Positions 1 through 7,158 of a stretch of DNA of 10,585 nt are shown here, in pieces. The notes beneath the pieces were generated by a model that worked only from the letters and a program-made list of their open reading frames with translations, was not told where the DNA came from and did no database searches. The stretch is from an uncultured Woeseia sp. (GTDB lineage Bacteria > Pseudomonadota > Gammaproteobacteria > Steroidobacterales > Woeseiaceae). The position numbers were made by a program, and so were the translations under genes. Location of the stretch: assembly GCA_937925605.1 (NCBI GenBank), contig CALALV010000195.1:1-10585 (forward strand), written 5' to 3'. The stretch's first letter is position 1. Each line of letters begins with the position of its first letter.

Positions 1-906
1 CGCCGCCGGCTCGTTCGCCTGCGCGGCAGGTCCGGCCGTCGCCGCGGCTGCATCCGCCGGCGCGTCCGCCGCCGCTTCGAAGCGGAACCAGTCGCCGCCG
101 TCGGCCGCGTAACGCCGCACGCTGACGCGCAGTCCGTCCGTCGTCCGGAACACGGTCGTGACGTCCGCGTCGCCGGTCGCAGCCGCCGGCGCGCGCACGT
201 CCTCGAGCCACAGCGCGGCCAGCGCGCCGGCGACCGGGTTGACGACGCTCGCGTAGCTCAGCTCGCGTCCTCCCGGCAGGTCGGCGGCGGCGAGTCGTCC
301 CTCTTCGTCGCGCACGATGCGCACGGTCTCGCCGTCCGCGTGCGTGATGCTGACCTCGGCGACGTCGTCCCCGGCGATGTCGACGATGTCGGGCCGCAGC
401 CAGTCGCCGCTGTCGGCCGGCAGCCCGGGATCGGCATCGATCAGCCAGGCCTGGTCGTCGCCGTCCAGGCGCGCGTAGCGGTAGCGCTGCTGTGCCGTGT
501 TGCCCAGCAGCACGGCGGTCTCGATGCCGTCGCCGGCAAGCTCCACCCGGGTCGATTCGTCGCCGGCGAGGCCCAGCGCGGCGTGCCTGTCGGGATTCGC
601 GGTCTTGGCTTCCAGCTTCCCGGCGTCGGCGAGCGCGAGCAGGCCTGCGCGCAGCTTGCCGGTGTCGGCGGGGTAGCCGTCGCGCGTGGCGACGCGCCAG
701 CCGTCGTCGCCGCGGCGGATCGTTACCGTGTCGTCCCCGGCGGTGATCGTCACCGTGTCGACGTCGTTGATCCTCTCTTTGAGGTCCGGCAGGAGCGGGC
801 CGCCGTCGGCAGGCAGGTAGTCGTCGTCGACGACGTTCAGAAACAGCACGCCCGCCACCAGCACGGCGGCGACGATGGCGAGGGTACGGGTCGAACGCGC
901 GTTCAT
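1..906 (-). CDS. DUF4340 domain-containing protein, C-terminus cut by window edge
   Basis: This is the last visible gene of the minus-strand ABC cassette, with 302 codons present and the stop beyond the left edge. The ATG at 906-904 overlaps the TGA of the GldG-like gene (ATGA), and a GGAG lies 6 nt upstream (916-913), so translational coupling is likely. The product has a short basic N-terminus, one hydrophobic helix (about residues 9-26) and then a polar extracytoplasmic region. That region contains the family-typical stretch PLLPDLKERINDVDTVTI near residue 37, followed by a WRVATRDGYPAD segment and repeated beta-strand-like modules. The visible end is Ala/Pro-rich and looks like a linker. 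DUF4340 proteins commonly sit beside GldG-like ABC auxiliary proteins, and their biochemical role is unknown. I infer an N-terminally anchored periplasmic partner of the transporter. Family assignment is from recognition of the sequence pattern, not from a search. Confidence 0.87.
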   Translation of the reverse strand, partial: MNARSTRTLAIVAAVLVAGVLFLNVVDDDYLPADGGPLLPDLKERINDVDTVTITAGDDTVTIRRGDDGWRVATRDGYPADTGKLRAGLLALADAGKLEAKTANPDRHAALGLAGDESTRVELAGDGIETAVLLGNTAQQRYRYARLDGDDQAWLIDADPGLPADSGDWLRPDIVDIAGDDVAEVSITHADGETVRIVRDEEGRLAAADLPGGRELSYASVVNPVAGALAALWLEDVRAPAAATGDADVTTVFRTTDGLRVSVRRYAADGGDWFRFEAAADAPADAAAATAGPAAQANEPAA

Positions 907-2825
907 GTGCGGCTCCGGTTGCGGCGCCAGGCGGCCACGAGCAGGAATGCGGTCAGCAACAACGGCACGAGGCCGATGTTGATGATCTTGAGCCAGGTGC
1001 CGAGGCGCTCGATGTTGCGGTCGAGATCACGCTGCACCGCGCGCAGGTCGCGGCGGCTCTGCGCGCGCTGGTCGATGAAGCGACCGAGCTCGGCCTCCTG
1101 CTCGGGCGTCAGCAGCAGGCTGCTCTCGTCGTCGCGGGCGGACTGCAGTTCGGCCAGGCGTCGCTCGGTCTCGGCCAGCTCGTCCTGCAGCCGCTGCTCG
1201 GTCTCGCGGAAGCGCGCCTCGGCGCGGACCCTGAGTTCCTCGACGAGCGTGAACGGCCGCGAATAGCTGCCGCGGCTGCGCACGGCGATCAGGTCGGAGC
1301 TGCCGGCGAGGTTCTCGAGCGCGTTGACGACGAACGCGCCGTTCGAGCCGAACGCGTTTGCGATCTGCTGGCCGAAGAAACTCTGCACCTGCACCCACAT
1401 GCGGTCGGCCAGCATGTCGACGTCGCTGACGACGATCAGGTTGACCGGCCCGGTAGACTCGGCCAGGTGCCCGGTCGCCGCGTCGCCGCCGCCGCCGTTG
1501 TTGTCTCCGCCACCGGCGTCGTCGGCGGTGGCATCGGCGTCGGCCGGCGGACCGTCGGGAAAGGCGGAGGGCAGCGTGCCGGTCAGCCGGGCGGCAATGA
1601 CCTTTTCCTCGCCGCTCGGCGTGAACCCGTCGAGCAGCACGGACGGGTCGGGCAGGAAGCTGAAGCGCGCCGCGCTGGCCGTCGACGAGTAGTCACTGGT
1701 CGTGAACAGCGGCTCGAATGCGAGCGGGCCGTCCTCGGCCGCCGCGAGGCCGCCGGCCAGCGCGAGGTTGATCGTCGACAGGTCCGCGGTCGTGACGTCC
1801 GCGGCATTGAGCTGTTCCGGTCCGATGCCGAGGTAGCCGATGTGCCGGATCGGCGCGCCGCCCGGTCCGCCGGACAGCTGCAGCGCCAGCTGCGCGTCGG
1901 TGACGACCTCGCTCGCCGCGTAGCGCAGGCCCCAGGCAGCGAACAGCGTCGGCAGGTCGGAGGACAGGCCCTGCATCGGCATGCCGGGCGGCATCCCCTG
2001 CGGCGTCGGCGGCTGGTCGACGTTCGCGACCGGGTCGACGAACACGAGCGCGTTGCCGCCCTGCATCAGGAACTGGTCGATCGCGTACTGCGTCCGGGCC
2101 GGCAGCGACTTGGGCTGCACGATCCAGAGCAGACTCACGTCCTCGTCGATCGAATCGAATGACGTCCCGAGATCGCGGATCTCGAACAGCTGGCTGGCTT
2201 GCTGGTAGACCATCCACGGCCGCTCGGCGCGGCCGAGCTGCGGGTCGAAGCCGCCAGCCATCGGCACCCCGGAGACGAGCCCGATGACGTCCCGCTCCGG
2301 GTGCGCCAGCGCCGATATCAGCCGCGCGACGTCGTACTCGAGGAATTCCTCCTTGTCGGGCTGGAAAAACGGGATGACCTCCTCGTCGTCGACGCTGTTC
2401 GTGCCCGCGAGTCCGAAGTACACCGGGTCGAGCGCGTTCGGCAGCTGCACGGGCTGCAGGCCGAACTGCGACGCGCGGTCTTCTTCCTCGGAGAACGGCT
2501 GCGGGTCGATGATACGCAGGCGGATGCCGTCGCCGGCCTCTGCCGCGATCTCCTCGAGCAGCTCGCGCACGCGCTGCGCGTAGCTGCGTAGCGACGGGAT
2601 GTTCTGCGTCGCCTCGTCGGACCAGTAGAAATACAGGTTCACCGGCTCGTCGATGGACGCGAGGATGCGCTCGGTGCCGTCGGACAGCGTGTACAGGTCG
2701 TTCTCGGTCAGGTCGAGGCGGGCGCCGCGGAACAGCTCGTTCGAGACGATCACCGCCGCGATGAAAGCGACCGCGAGCAGCACCAGGCTGCCGGCACTCA
2801 TTCGTCTTTGTGTCTTCGTCGTCAT
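903..2825 (-). CDS. GldG-like ABC transporter auxiliary membrane protein
   Basis: The 640-residue product has the architecture of the ABC_transp_aux / GldG family (COG3225-like). It has an N-terminal helix at about residues 12-29, followed by the family hallmark RLDLTENDLYTLSDGT. A long extracytoplasmic domain resembling a degenerate glutamine-amidotransferase/IFT52 fold comes next (for example LWIVQPKSLPARTQYAIDQF and NALVFVDPVANVD). Residues about 422-455 are a low-complexity Asp/Gly/Ala/Asn linker. Residues about 527-610 form a charged, heptad-rich coiled coil, and a last helix lies at about 613-632 with a basic tail. The start ATG is one base after the permease stop. The protein presumably forms a periplasmic scaffold with the permease and DUF4340 protein. 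In Flavobacterium the homologues support gliding and secretion; in proteobacteria the substrate is unknown, so I give no gene symbol. Confidence 0.9.
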   Translation of the reverse strand: MTTKTQRRMSAGSLVLLAVAFIAAVIVSNELFRGARLDLTENDLYTLSDGTERILASIDEPVNLYFYWSDEATQNIPSLRSYAQRVRELLEEIAAEAGDGIRLRIIDPQPFSEEEDRASQFGLQPVQLPNALDPVYFGLAGTNSVDDEEVIPFFQPDKEEFLEYDVARLISALAHPERDVIGLVSGVPMAGGFDPQLGRAERPWMVYQQASQLFEIRDLGTSFDSIDEDVSLLWIVQPKSLPARTQYAIDQFLMQGGNALVFVDPVANVDQPPTPQGMPPGMPMQGLSSDLPTLFAAWGLRYAASEVVTDAQLALQLSGGPGGAPIRHIGYLGIGPEQLNAADVTTADLSTINLALAGGLAAAEDGPLAFEPLFTTSDYSSTASAARFSFLPDPSVLLDGFTPSGEEKVIAARLTGTLPSAFPDGPPADADATADDAGGGDNNGGGGDAATGHLAESTGPVNLIVVSDVDMLADRMWVQVQSFFGQQIANAFGSNGAFVVNALENLAGSSDLIAVRSRGSYSRPFTLVEELRVRAEARFRETEQRLQDELAETERRLAELQSARDDESSLLLTPEQEAELGRFIDQRAQSRRDLRAVQRDLDRNIERLGTWLKIINIGLVPLLLTAFLLVAAWRRNRSRT

Positions 2826-2826
2826 G

Positions 2827-3561
2827 TCAGTCCGCCTGCTTCCATTGCAGGACGATCGTGTTCGCGTACAGGAAGGCCGCGATCACGAGTCCGAAGTAGA
2901 GGAGGTCGCGCAGGTCGATGACGCCCTTCGACAGGCTCGCGAAATGCGTCAGGAAGCTCAACGACGCAATGCCGTCGACCAGCGCCTGCGGCGCCCAGCC
3001 CGAGAACAGGTCGAGCACCAGCGGGAAGCCCGACAGCAGGAAGCCGAAGCAGACGACGACCGTGATCACGAATGCAATGACCTGGTTGCGGGTCGTCGCC
3101 GAGATACACGAGCCGATCGCGAGGAAGCCGCCGGCCATCAGCAGGCTGCCGAGGTAGGCAGCGAGGATCGCGCCGTTGTCCGGGTCGCCGAGGTAGTTGA
3201 CCGTGATCCAGATCGGGAAGGTCAGCGCGAGCGCGATGCCGGCGAAGGCCCAGGCGGCCAGGAACTTGCCGAGCACGGCCTGCCACGGCGTGATCGGCAG
3301 CGTCATCAGCAGCTCGACGGAGCCGGTCTTGCGCTCCTCGGCCCACAGCCGCATCGAGATCGCCGGCACCAGGAACAGGTACAGCCACGGATGGTAGTCG
3401 AAGAACGGCGCGAGGTCGGCCTGGCCGCGCTCGTAGAAACCGCCCAGGTAGAACGTGAACGTGCCCATCAGCACCAGGAAGATGACGATGAACACGTAGG
3501 CGACCGGCGTCGCGAAGTAGCTCGCGAGCTCGCGCCGGAACAGGGCCCTGATCATGCTCAT
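2827..3561 (-). CDS. ABC transporter permease, GldF-like (ABC-2 type)
   Basis: The 244-residue integral membrane protein begins MSMIRALFRRELASYFATPVAYVF, the typical opening of ABC-2 permeases of the GldF/NosY type. About six hydrophobic segments are visible. Between the first two periplasm-facing segments lies the conserved SMRLWAEERKTGSVELLMTLPIT motif (about residues 69-91), the cytosolic coupling region of this family. I chose the ATG at 3561-3559 because it overlaps the ATPase stop as ATGA; the frame stays open further upstream, but that stretch lies inside the ATPase gene and reads as non-coding Arg-rich sequence. It should form the membrane channel with the ATPase encoded just upstream and work with the GldG-like and DUF4340 proteins downstream. 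Length is normal for the family. Substrate unknown. Confidence 0.93.
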   Translation of the reverse strand: MSMIRALFRRELASYFATPVAYVFIVIFLVLMGTFTFYLGGFYERGQADLAPFFDYHPWLYLFLVPAISMRLWAEERKTGSVELLMTLPITPWQAVLGKFLAAWAFAGIALALTFPIWITVNYLGDPDNGAILAAYLGSLLMAGGFLAIGSCISATTRNQVIAFVITVVVCFGFLLSGFPLVLDLFSGWAPQALVDGIASLSFLTHFASLSKGVIDLRDLLYFGLVIAAFLYANTIVLQWKQAD

Positions 3562-4502
3562 GCGGCGGCCCCCCCGGTGACCTGGCGGAACACCTCGTCC
3601 AGCCTCCCGGCTTCCAGCTGCACGCTGGCGACCGGCCAGTTCCCGTTCGCGGCGAGCTCGGACACGGCGCGCCACGCGGCGGTCGCGTCGCCCGAACCTT
3701 GCGCGAGCGCGGTGATCGCCTTCTGCGCGCGGTCGGCCTCGGTGCCGGCGACGGCGTCGAGGCCCGCGACAGCCGAGTTGATCTCGTCGAAGCGCGCGTC
3801 GTCGCTGAGCGTCAGGCGCACGGCGTTGTGATAGCGAGAACGCGCGGCCAGCGCCCCGGGCGTGTCGTCGGCCAGGATCCTGCCGTGCGCGATGATGATG
3901 GCCCGGCTGCACACGGCCTCGACTTCCTCGAGGATGTGCGTGGAGATCACGATCAGCTTGTCGGCGGACATCGAGCGGATCAGCTCGCGCACTTCGTGCT
4001 TCTGGTTCGGGTCGAGGCCGTCGGTCGGCTCGTCGAGAATCAGGACCTCGGGGTCGTGCAGGATCGCCTGCGCGAGGCCGACGCGGCGCTTGAAGCCTTT
4101 CGACAGCGTGTCGATCGACTGTTCCAGTACGGGTTCCAGGTGCAGCTGGCCGATGACCGCGTCGAGCCGCCGCCTGCGCGTCTCGCCCGTGAGCCCGCGC
4201 ACGTCGGCAATGAAACCGAGGAAGCTCGCAGGCGTCATCTCCGGGTAGCTCGGCGCGCCCTCGGGCAGGTAGCCGATGACCCTGCGCGCGGCGAGCGCGT
4301 CGCTCTCGACGTCGTGCCCGGCCACCGAGATGCGCCCCGAGGTGGGCGTCACGAAGCCGGTGATCATCTTCATCGTCGTCGACTTGCCAGCGCCGTTCGG
4401 GCCGAGGAAGCCGAGGACCTCGCCCGGTCCGCAGGCGAAACCGAGGTCGTCGACGACGGCTCGCTGGTCGTAAATCTTGGTCAGGTTTTCGATCTTCAGC
4501 AT
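3558..4502 (-). CDS. ABC transporter ATP-binding protein, GldA-like
   Basis: The first gene of the cassette encodes a 314-residue cytoplasmic ATPase. Walker A is GPNGAGKST at residues 34-42 and the signature is LSKGFKRR at 133-140, the LSKG form seen in GldA-like proteins rather than LSGGQ. Walker B is VLILDEPT at 153-160, the D-loop GLDP at 162-165, and the switch histidine is H189 in STHILEE. The Q-loop position reads GYLPE (77-81), with Glu in place of Gln, which is common in this subfamily. The C-terminal 80 or so residues match the accessory domain of drug/gliding-type ATPases. I start at ATG 4502-4500, which gives the normal MLKIENLTKIYDQ opening; the open frame further upstream runs through promoter DNA. 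The Shine-Dalgarno is weak (AGGG only 2 nt away). The end overlaps the permease start by 4 nt, and the last codons contain a run of seven G. Confidence 0.94.
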   Translation of the reverse strand: MLKIENLTKIYDQRAVVDDLGFACGPGEVLGFLGPNGAGKSTTMKMITGFVTPTSGRISVAGHDVESDALAARRVIGYLPEGAPSYPEMTPASFLGFIADVRGLTGETRRRRLDAVIGQLHLEPVLEQSIDTLSKGFKRRVGLAQAILHDPEVLILDEPTDGLDPNQKHEVRELIRSMSADKLIVISTHILEEVEAVCSRAIIIAHGRILADDTPGALAARSRYHNAVRLTLSDDARFDEINSAVAGLDAVAGTEADRAQKAITALAQGSGDATAAWRAVSELAANGNWPVASVQLEAGRLDEVFRQVTGGAAA

Positions 4503-4551
4503 CGCCCTGTCACTGGTCTGTTCGCGGGATACGCGCCGCGGCGCGCGCGTC

Positions 4552-4580
4552 TTTCTAGCAGAATCGTTTGGGCCGTTCAA
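4552..4580 (-). promoter_or_regulatory. Candidate sigma70-type promoter for the ABC operon
   Basis: On the minus strand TTGAAC (4580-4575) is separated by exactly 17 nt from TAGAAA (4557-4552). Each hexamer matches four of six consensus bases. The element would start a transcript near 4545 and leave a leader of roughly 43 nt before the ATPase ATG at 4502. It lies in the divergent spacer shared with the YfcC-type gene. On the plus strand only an isolated GATAAT (4597-4602, five of six consensus -10 bases) is visible, without a convincing -35. Pattern matching by eye only. Confidence 0.4.
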
Positions 4581-4741
4581 GGCGCCGCAGCCCGAGGATA
4601 ATCGCCGCGTTTTCAACCACTCAGGCGGCCCGCCGGGCGCGCGGCGGACGGTCCCGGAACAGCCTTCCGGCACGCATTCTGGTAGGGTTCCGGATCGGTC
4701 GGCGGCGCCGCCGCGGCACATACAAGAACAAGAGGCTCGCC

Positions 4742-6148
4742 ATGTCGCAACGCCTGAAGTCGCTCGATTCGCTGGTGCTGATGTTCTCGATCATCGTCAT
4801 CGCCCAGCTGCTGGTCTACGTGATCCCGCAGGGCGAGTACGAGCGCACCCCGTACCCCGAGAACCCGAGCCGGACGATGGTCGTCGCCGGCACCTACGAC
4901 GCGCTCGACGAGGCCGCCGCGGTCGACATGGCGCCGTGGTACTTCCTGCAGGCGATCCCGAAGGGCTTCGCGGCCGCGCAGGACATCATCTTCCTCGTGT
5001 TCGTCGTCGGCGGCGTCATCGCGATCCTGCGCGCGACCGGCGCGATCGACGCGATGCTGCACCGCGCCGTCGCGCGCCTCGGCGGCAGCCCGTGGATCCT
5101 GATCGCCGGCTGCCTCGTCATGTTCAGCCTCGGCGCCTACACGATCGGCATGGGCGAGGAGTACGTGCCGCTGATCCCGATCCTGGTATCGATGGCGCTC
5201 GCGATGAAGATGGACGCGATCGTCGCGATGGCGCTGGTCTGGGTGCCCTACGGAATCGGCTGGGCCACGGCCGGCACGAACCCGTTCGGCGTCATCATCG
5301 CGCAGAACATCGCCGGCGTGCCGATCACCTCCGGCTGGGAGTTCCGGCTGGTCATGCTGTTCGCCTTCCTCGCGGTCGCGTTCCACCACATCTACCGCTA
5401 CGCGATGAAGGTGCGCGCGAACCCGGAGGAGAGCCTGGTCGCGCACGTCGACTACAGCCGCGGCTTCGAGGCGCCGGACGACGTCGCGCTGACGCGGGTG
5501 CGGATCGCGGTACTGCTGGTGCTGCTCGCGGCGATCGTCGGCTTCGTCTACGGCGCGGCGACCTGGGGCTGGTACATCCAGGAGCTGATGGCCGTGTTCA
5601 TGGGCGCAGGACTGATCGCGGCCGCGCTGGCGCGCATGTCGCCCGGCGACACGAGCCGCACCTTCATCCAGGGCGCGGCGGACATGACGGCGGCGGCGCT
5701 CCTGATCGGCTTCGCGCGCTCCATCGAGGTCGTGCTGTCCGACGGCCAGATCATCGACACGATCATTCACGCGATCGCGGACCTGCTGCGCGACCTCGGG
5801 CCGGAGGCCTCGGCCGTCGGCATGCTCGTCGTGCAGTCGATCTGCAACTTCTTCATCCCGTCCGGCAGCGGCCAGGCCTTCGTGACGATGCCGATCATGT
5901 CGCCGCTCGCGACGCTGACCGGCGTGCCGCAGCAGACCGCGGTGCTCGCCTACCAGTTCGGCGACGGCTTCTCGAACATGCTGGTGCCGACCTCGGCGCT
6001 GGTCATGGGCGCGCTGGCGCTCGGCCGGATTCCGTACACGGCCTGGTTCCGCTTCACGCTGCCGCTGTTGCTGAAACTGCTGGCATTGAGCGCGGTGTTC
6101 CTGGTGATTTCGGTGCAGTTTCGCAATCTGCCAGGATGGACCGGCTGA
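4742..6148 (+). CDS. YfcC/DcuC-family (C4-dicarboxylate/basic amino-acid type) membrane transporter
   Basis: The 468-residue polytopic protein belongs to the YfcC family within the anaerobic C4-dicarboxylate carrier superfamily (PF03606 type). Family-like stretches include YVIPQGEYER (about 26-35), an AIPKGFAAAQDIIFLVFVVGG block (71-91), and the GAYTIGMGEEYVPLIPI motif (131-147). Others are the re-entrant-like GTNPFGVIIAQNIAGVP (178-194) and its C-terminal counterpart NFFIPSGSGQAFVTMPIMSP (369-388), followed by YQFGDGFSNMLVPTSA (404-419). About 11-12 hydrophobic segments are spread through the protein. The two conserved half-repeat motifs suggest the inverted-repeat fold of ion-coupled carboxylate transporters. 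The ATG at 4742 has AGAGG 6 nt upstream (4731-4735); an in-frame extension from 4568 is rejected as Arg-rich non-coding sequence. No enzyme gene adjoins it, so the substrate (peptide, amino acid or dicarboxylate) cannot be inferred. Confidence 0.91.
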   Translation: MSQRLKSLDSLVLMFSIIVIAQLLVYVIPQGEYERTPYPENPSRTMVVAGTYDALDEAAAVDMAPWYFLQAIPKGFAAAQDIIFLVFVVGGVIAILRATGAIDAMLHRAVARLGGSPWILIAGCLVMFSLGAYTIGMGEEYVPLIPILVSMALAMKMDAIVAMALVWVPYGIGWATAGTNPFGVIIAQNIAGVPITSGWEFRLVMLFAFLAVAFHHIYRYAMKVRANPEESLVAHVDYSRGFEAPDDVALTRVRIAVLLVLLAAIVGFVYGAATWGWYIQELMAVFMGAGLIAAALARMSPGDTSRTFIQGAADMTAAALLIGFARSIEVVLSDGQIIDTIIHAIADLLRDLGPEASAVGMLVVQSICNFFIPSGSGQAFVTMPIMSPLATLTGVPQQTAVLAYQFGDGFSNMLVPTSALVMGALALGRIPYTAWFRFTLPLLLKLLALSAVFLVISVQFRNLPGWTG

Positions 6149-6226
6149 TCAAAATATTCGACGCTCGCCGGCAAGCCATACATACGCACGGCGGTCGACA
6201 TTCAATGCGCCGCTCGAGCTGACGAT

Positions 6227-6249
6227 TCGAAATCGTTTCGATTTTAATT
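6227..6249 (+). terminator. Candidate intrinsic terminator after the YfcC-type gene
   Basis: A 6-bp stem TCGAAA/TTTCGA (6227-6232 with 6236-6241) closes a TCG loop and is followed directly by TTTTAATT. An alternative, mutually exclusive stem ACGATT/AATCGT (6222-6227 with 6231-6236) overlaps it. The stem is short and AT-rich for a GC-rich genome, so termination would be weak. It lies about 80 bp after the stop codon in the correct orientation. Confidence 0.4.
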
Positions 6250-6257
6250 GAGTGTTC

Positions 6258-6391
6258 CGATCCGCGTGGATCGACTCGCTAGCGAATCGGCATTCACGGC
6301 GGGGTCCTTGTCCGGACCGCTAGAGCTGAAGCCGTGAAATGACAGCGGCCAGGGTAAAGACAATGTCGGGTTGTGTGCCTGCACGACATTG
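6258..6391. repeat. Cluster of successive inverted repeats (possible structured RNA or DNA element)
   Basis: Four perfect inverted repeats follow one another within 134 bp. CGATCC/GGATCG (6258-6263 with 6268-6273) has a 4-nt loop. TCGCTAGCGA (6276-6285) is a 10-bp palindrome. TTCACGGC/GCCGTGAA (6293-6300 with 6331-6338) encloses a nested GGTCC/GGACC (6303-6307 with 6314-6318). CAATGTCG/CGACATTG (6361-6368 with 6384-6391) spans 15 nt and has a possible small inner stem. No coding sequence fits the region. It could be a leader RNA, a regulator-binding array or decayed mobile-element ends; the sequence does not decide between these. Confidence 0.5.
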
Positions 6392-6494
6392 CGGGGCGAC
6401 GTGGGTGACCATTGGAGTCTTTGCACCAGCGTGTTCTCCGGCGATAACTATTTTTCGACCGATTGCCTGAAAATGAGAAAAATATTGCATATTT

Positions 6495-6507
6495 GGGGTG
6501 GGGGGGG
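6495..6507 (+). repeat. G-rich homopolymer tract (GGGG-T-GGGGGGGG)
   Basis: Four G, a T and then eight consecutive G occur about 137 bp upstream of the ATG at 6644, next to the most AT-rich stretch of the spacer. It is the longest single-base run I noticed in the window. Such tracts can slip during replication and alter promoter spacing, or fold into G-rich structures. Neither is shown here. Confidence 0.6.
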
Positions 6508-6643
6508 TAGCTTGGTTGTTGATTTCTCGGGGTGTGCAGGAGGCGCGGAGAGACGCGGCGTCACCGGCAACGACAAGTTCTTCGAGAAGCGGATCGATTG
6601 AACCGGCGATTTTCCCAGTATCGCCTTCAATGGAGGTCCCTTG

Positions 6644-7060
6644 ATGATCAAGAAAGCCACTCTCACAGCAGCTGTCCTGTGCCTGGCGGTGCCCGCATTC
6701 GCGGATGGGACCCAGGGCAGTATCGGTCGAACCTATTTCGATTGCGGCGGTTCCTACAAACTGTGGAAAATTCTGTGGTTCGGCGTCACTGGATTCGACC
6801 CGCTGAGTGGGCCATCGAAAGACCTACAAAAAGCGCCGACAAATCACGGCCCCTGGTCAACCGCAGTGGCCGATATCGATGTTCAAGGCTACCTGGCACC
6901 TGCCGAGAATCTGCGATGGTACAGGGCGCAGCATATGTACAATTTTGTACAGGTAAACGATCACAATCAAAGCGGATACCACCATCCGTACGGTGTTGTT
7001 CACTACACTTCGTTGTGTTGGGTTCCGCAGCAGCAGTGCTCGGGCCAACAGCCGCCGTAA
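6644..7060 (+). CDS. Small exported hypothetical protein
   Basis: I do not recognise this 138-residue protein. It starts with a clear Sec signal peptide: basic MIKK, a hydrophobic core to about residue 17, and a likely cleavage after AFA at residue 20. The mature part (about 118 residues) has three cysteines (C34, C125, C132), allowing one disulphide plus a free thiol. It is rich in aromatics (YKLWKILWFGV at 38-48, RWYRAQHMYNF at 91-101) and in histidine (H97, H107, H113, H114, H120), with a GYHHPYGVVHY stretch at 111-121. The tail is Gln/Pro-rich. I chose ATG 6644 because GGAGG (6632-6636) sits 7 nt upstream; a TTG just before it (6641) is also in frame. Base composition is lower in GC than the neighbouring core genes. 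It is followed 98 bp later, same strand, by another exported protein, suggesting joint expression at the envelope or outside the cell. Confidence 0.75.
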   Translation: MIKKATLTAAVLCLAVPAFADGTQGSIGRTYFDCGGSYKLWKILWFGVTGFDPLSGPSKDLQKAPTNHGPWSTAVADIDVQGYLAPAENLRWYRAQHMYNFVQVNDHNQSGYHHPYGVVHYTSLCWVPQQQCSGQQPP

Positions 7061-7158
7061 GTGAAAATTATCGGGCTGGTCGAAGTTGCAAACATCGGCT
7101 GCGATGAATTGCATCGAGTTCGTTCACTTCTTCTGCATCCTTGGCACCGGGAGGCGAA

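Larger units (their letters stand above)
6149..6643. other. 495-bp non-coding segment opening a low-GC stretch
   Basis: No convincing gene is seen on either strand between the YfcC-type stop and the first small exported-protein gene; short open frames here (up to about 76 codons) start at TTG or lack ribosome binding sites and recognisable sequence. The segment holds a probable weak terminator (6227-6249), a series of inverted repeats (6258-6391), AT-rich promoter-like DNA (about 6443-6494) and a G-rich tract (6495-6507). Weak promoter candidates for the downstream genes are TTGCAC (6421-6426) 16 nt before GATAAC (6443-6448), and TTGCCT (6463-6468) 19 nt before CATATT (6488-6493). Neither is strong. 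Confidence 0.6.

Noticed and set aside
340..1266. 308-codon plus-strand open frame opposite the DUF4340 and GldG-like genes
   Set aside because: Val/Gly/Arg-rich then Ser/Arg-rich sequence, an artefact of GC-rich codons on the opposite strand.
2653..3831. 392-codon plus-strand open frame opposite the ABC permease
   Set aside because: Highly charged Arg/Glu/Gln/His sequence typical of antisense frames in GC-rich DNA; the minus-strand permease and ATPase are clear.
4613..5770. 385-codon minus-strand open frame opposite the YfcC-type gene
   Set aside because: Asp/Arg/His-rich antisense shadow with no recognisable motif.
4477..6222. 581-codon open frame on the plus strand covering the YfcC-type gene
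   Set aside because: It is Arg/Gly/His-rich shadow sequence in an alternative frame; the real protein with transmembrane helices and family motifs is in the frame starting at 4742.
6371..6601. Possible 76-codon gene in the non-coding segment
   Set aside because: Starts at TTG without a ribosome binding site, crosses the poly-G tract and has no recognisable features.
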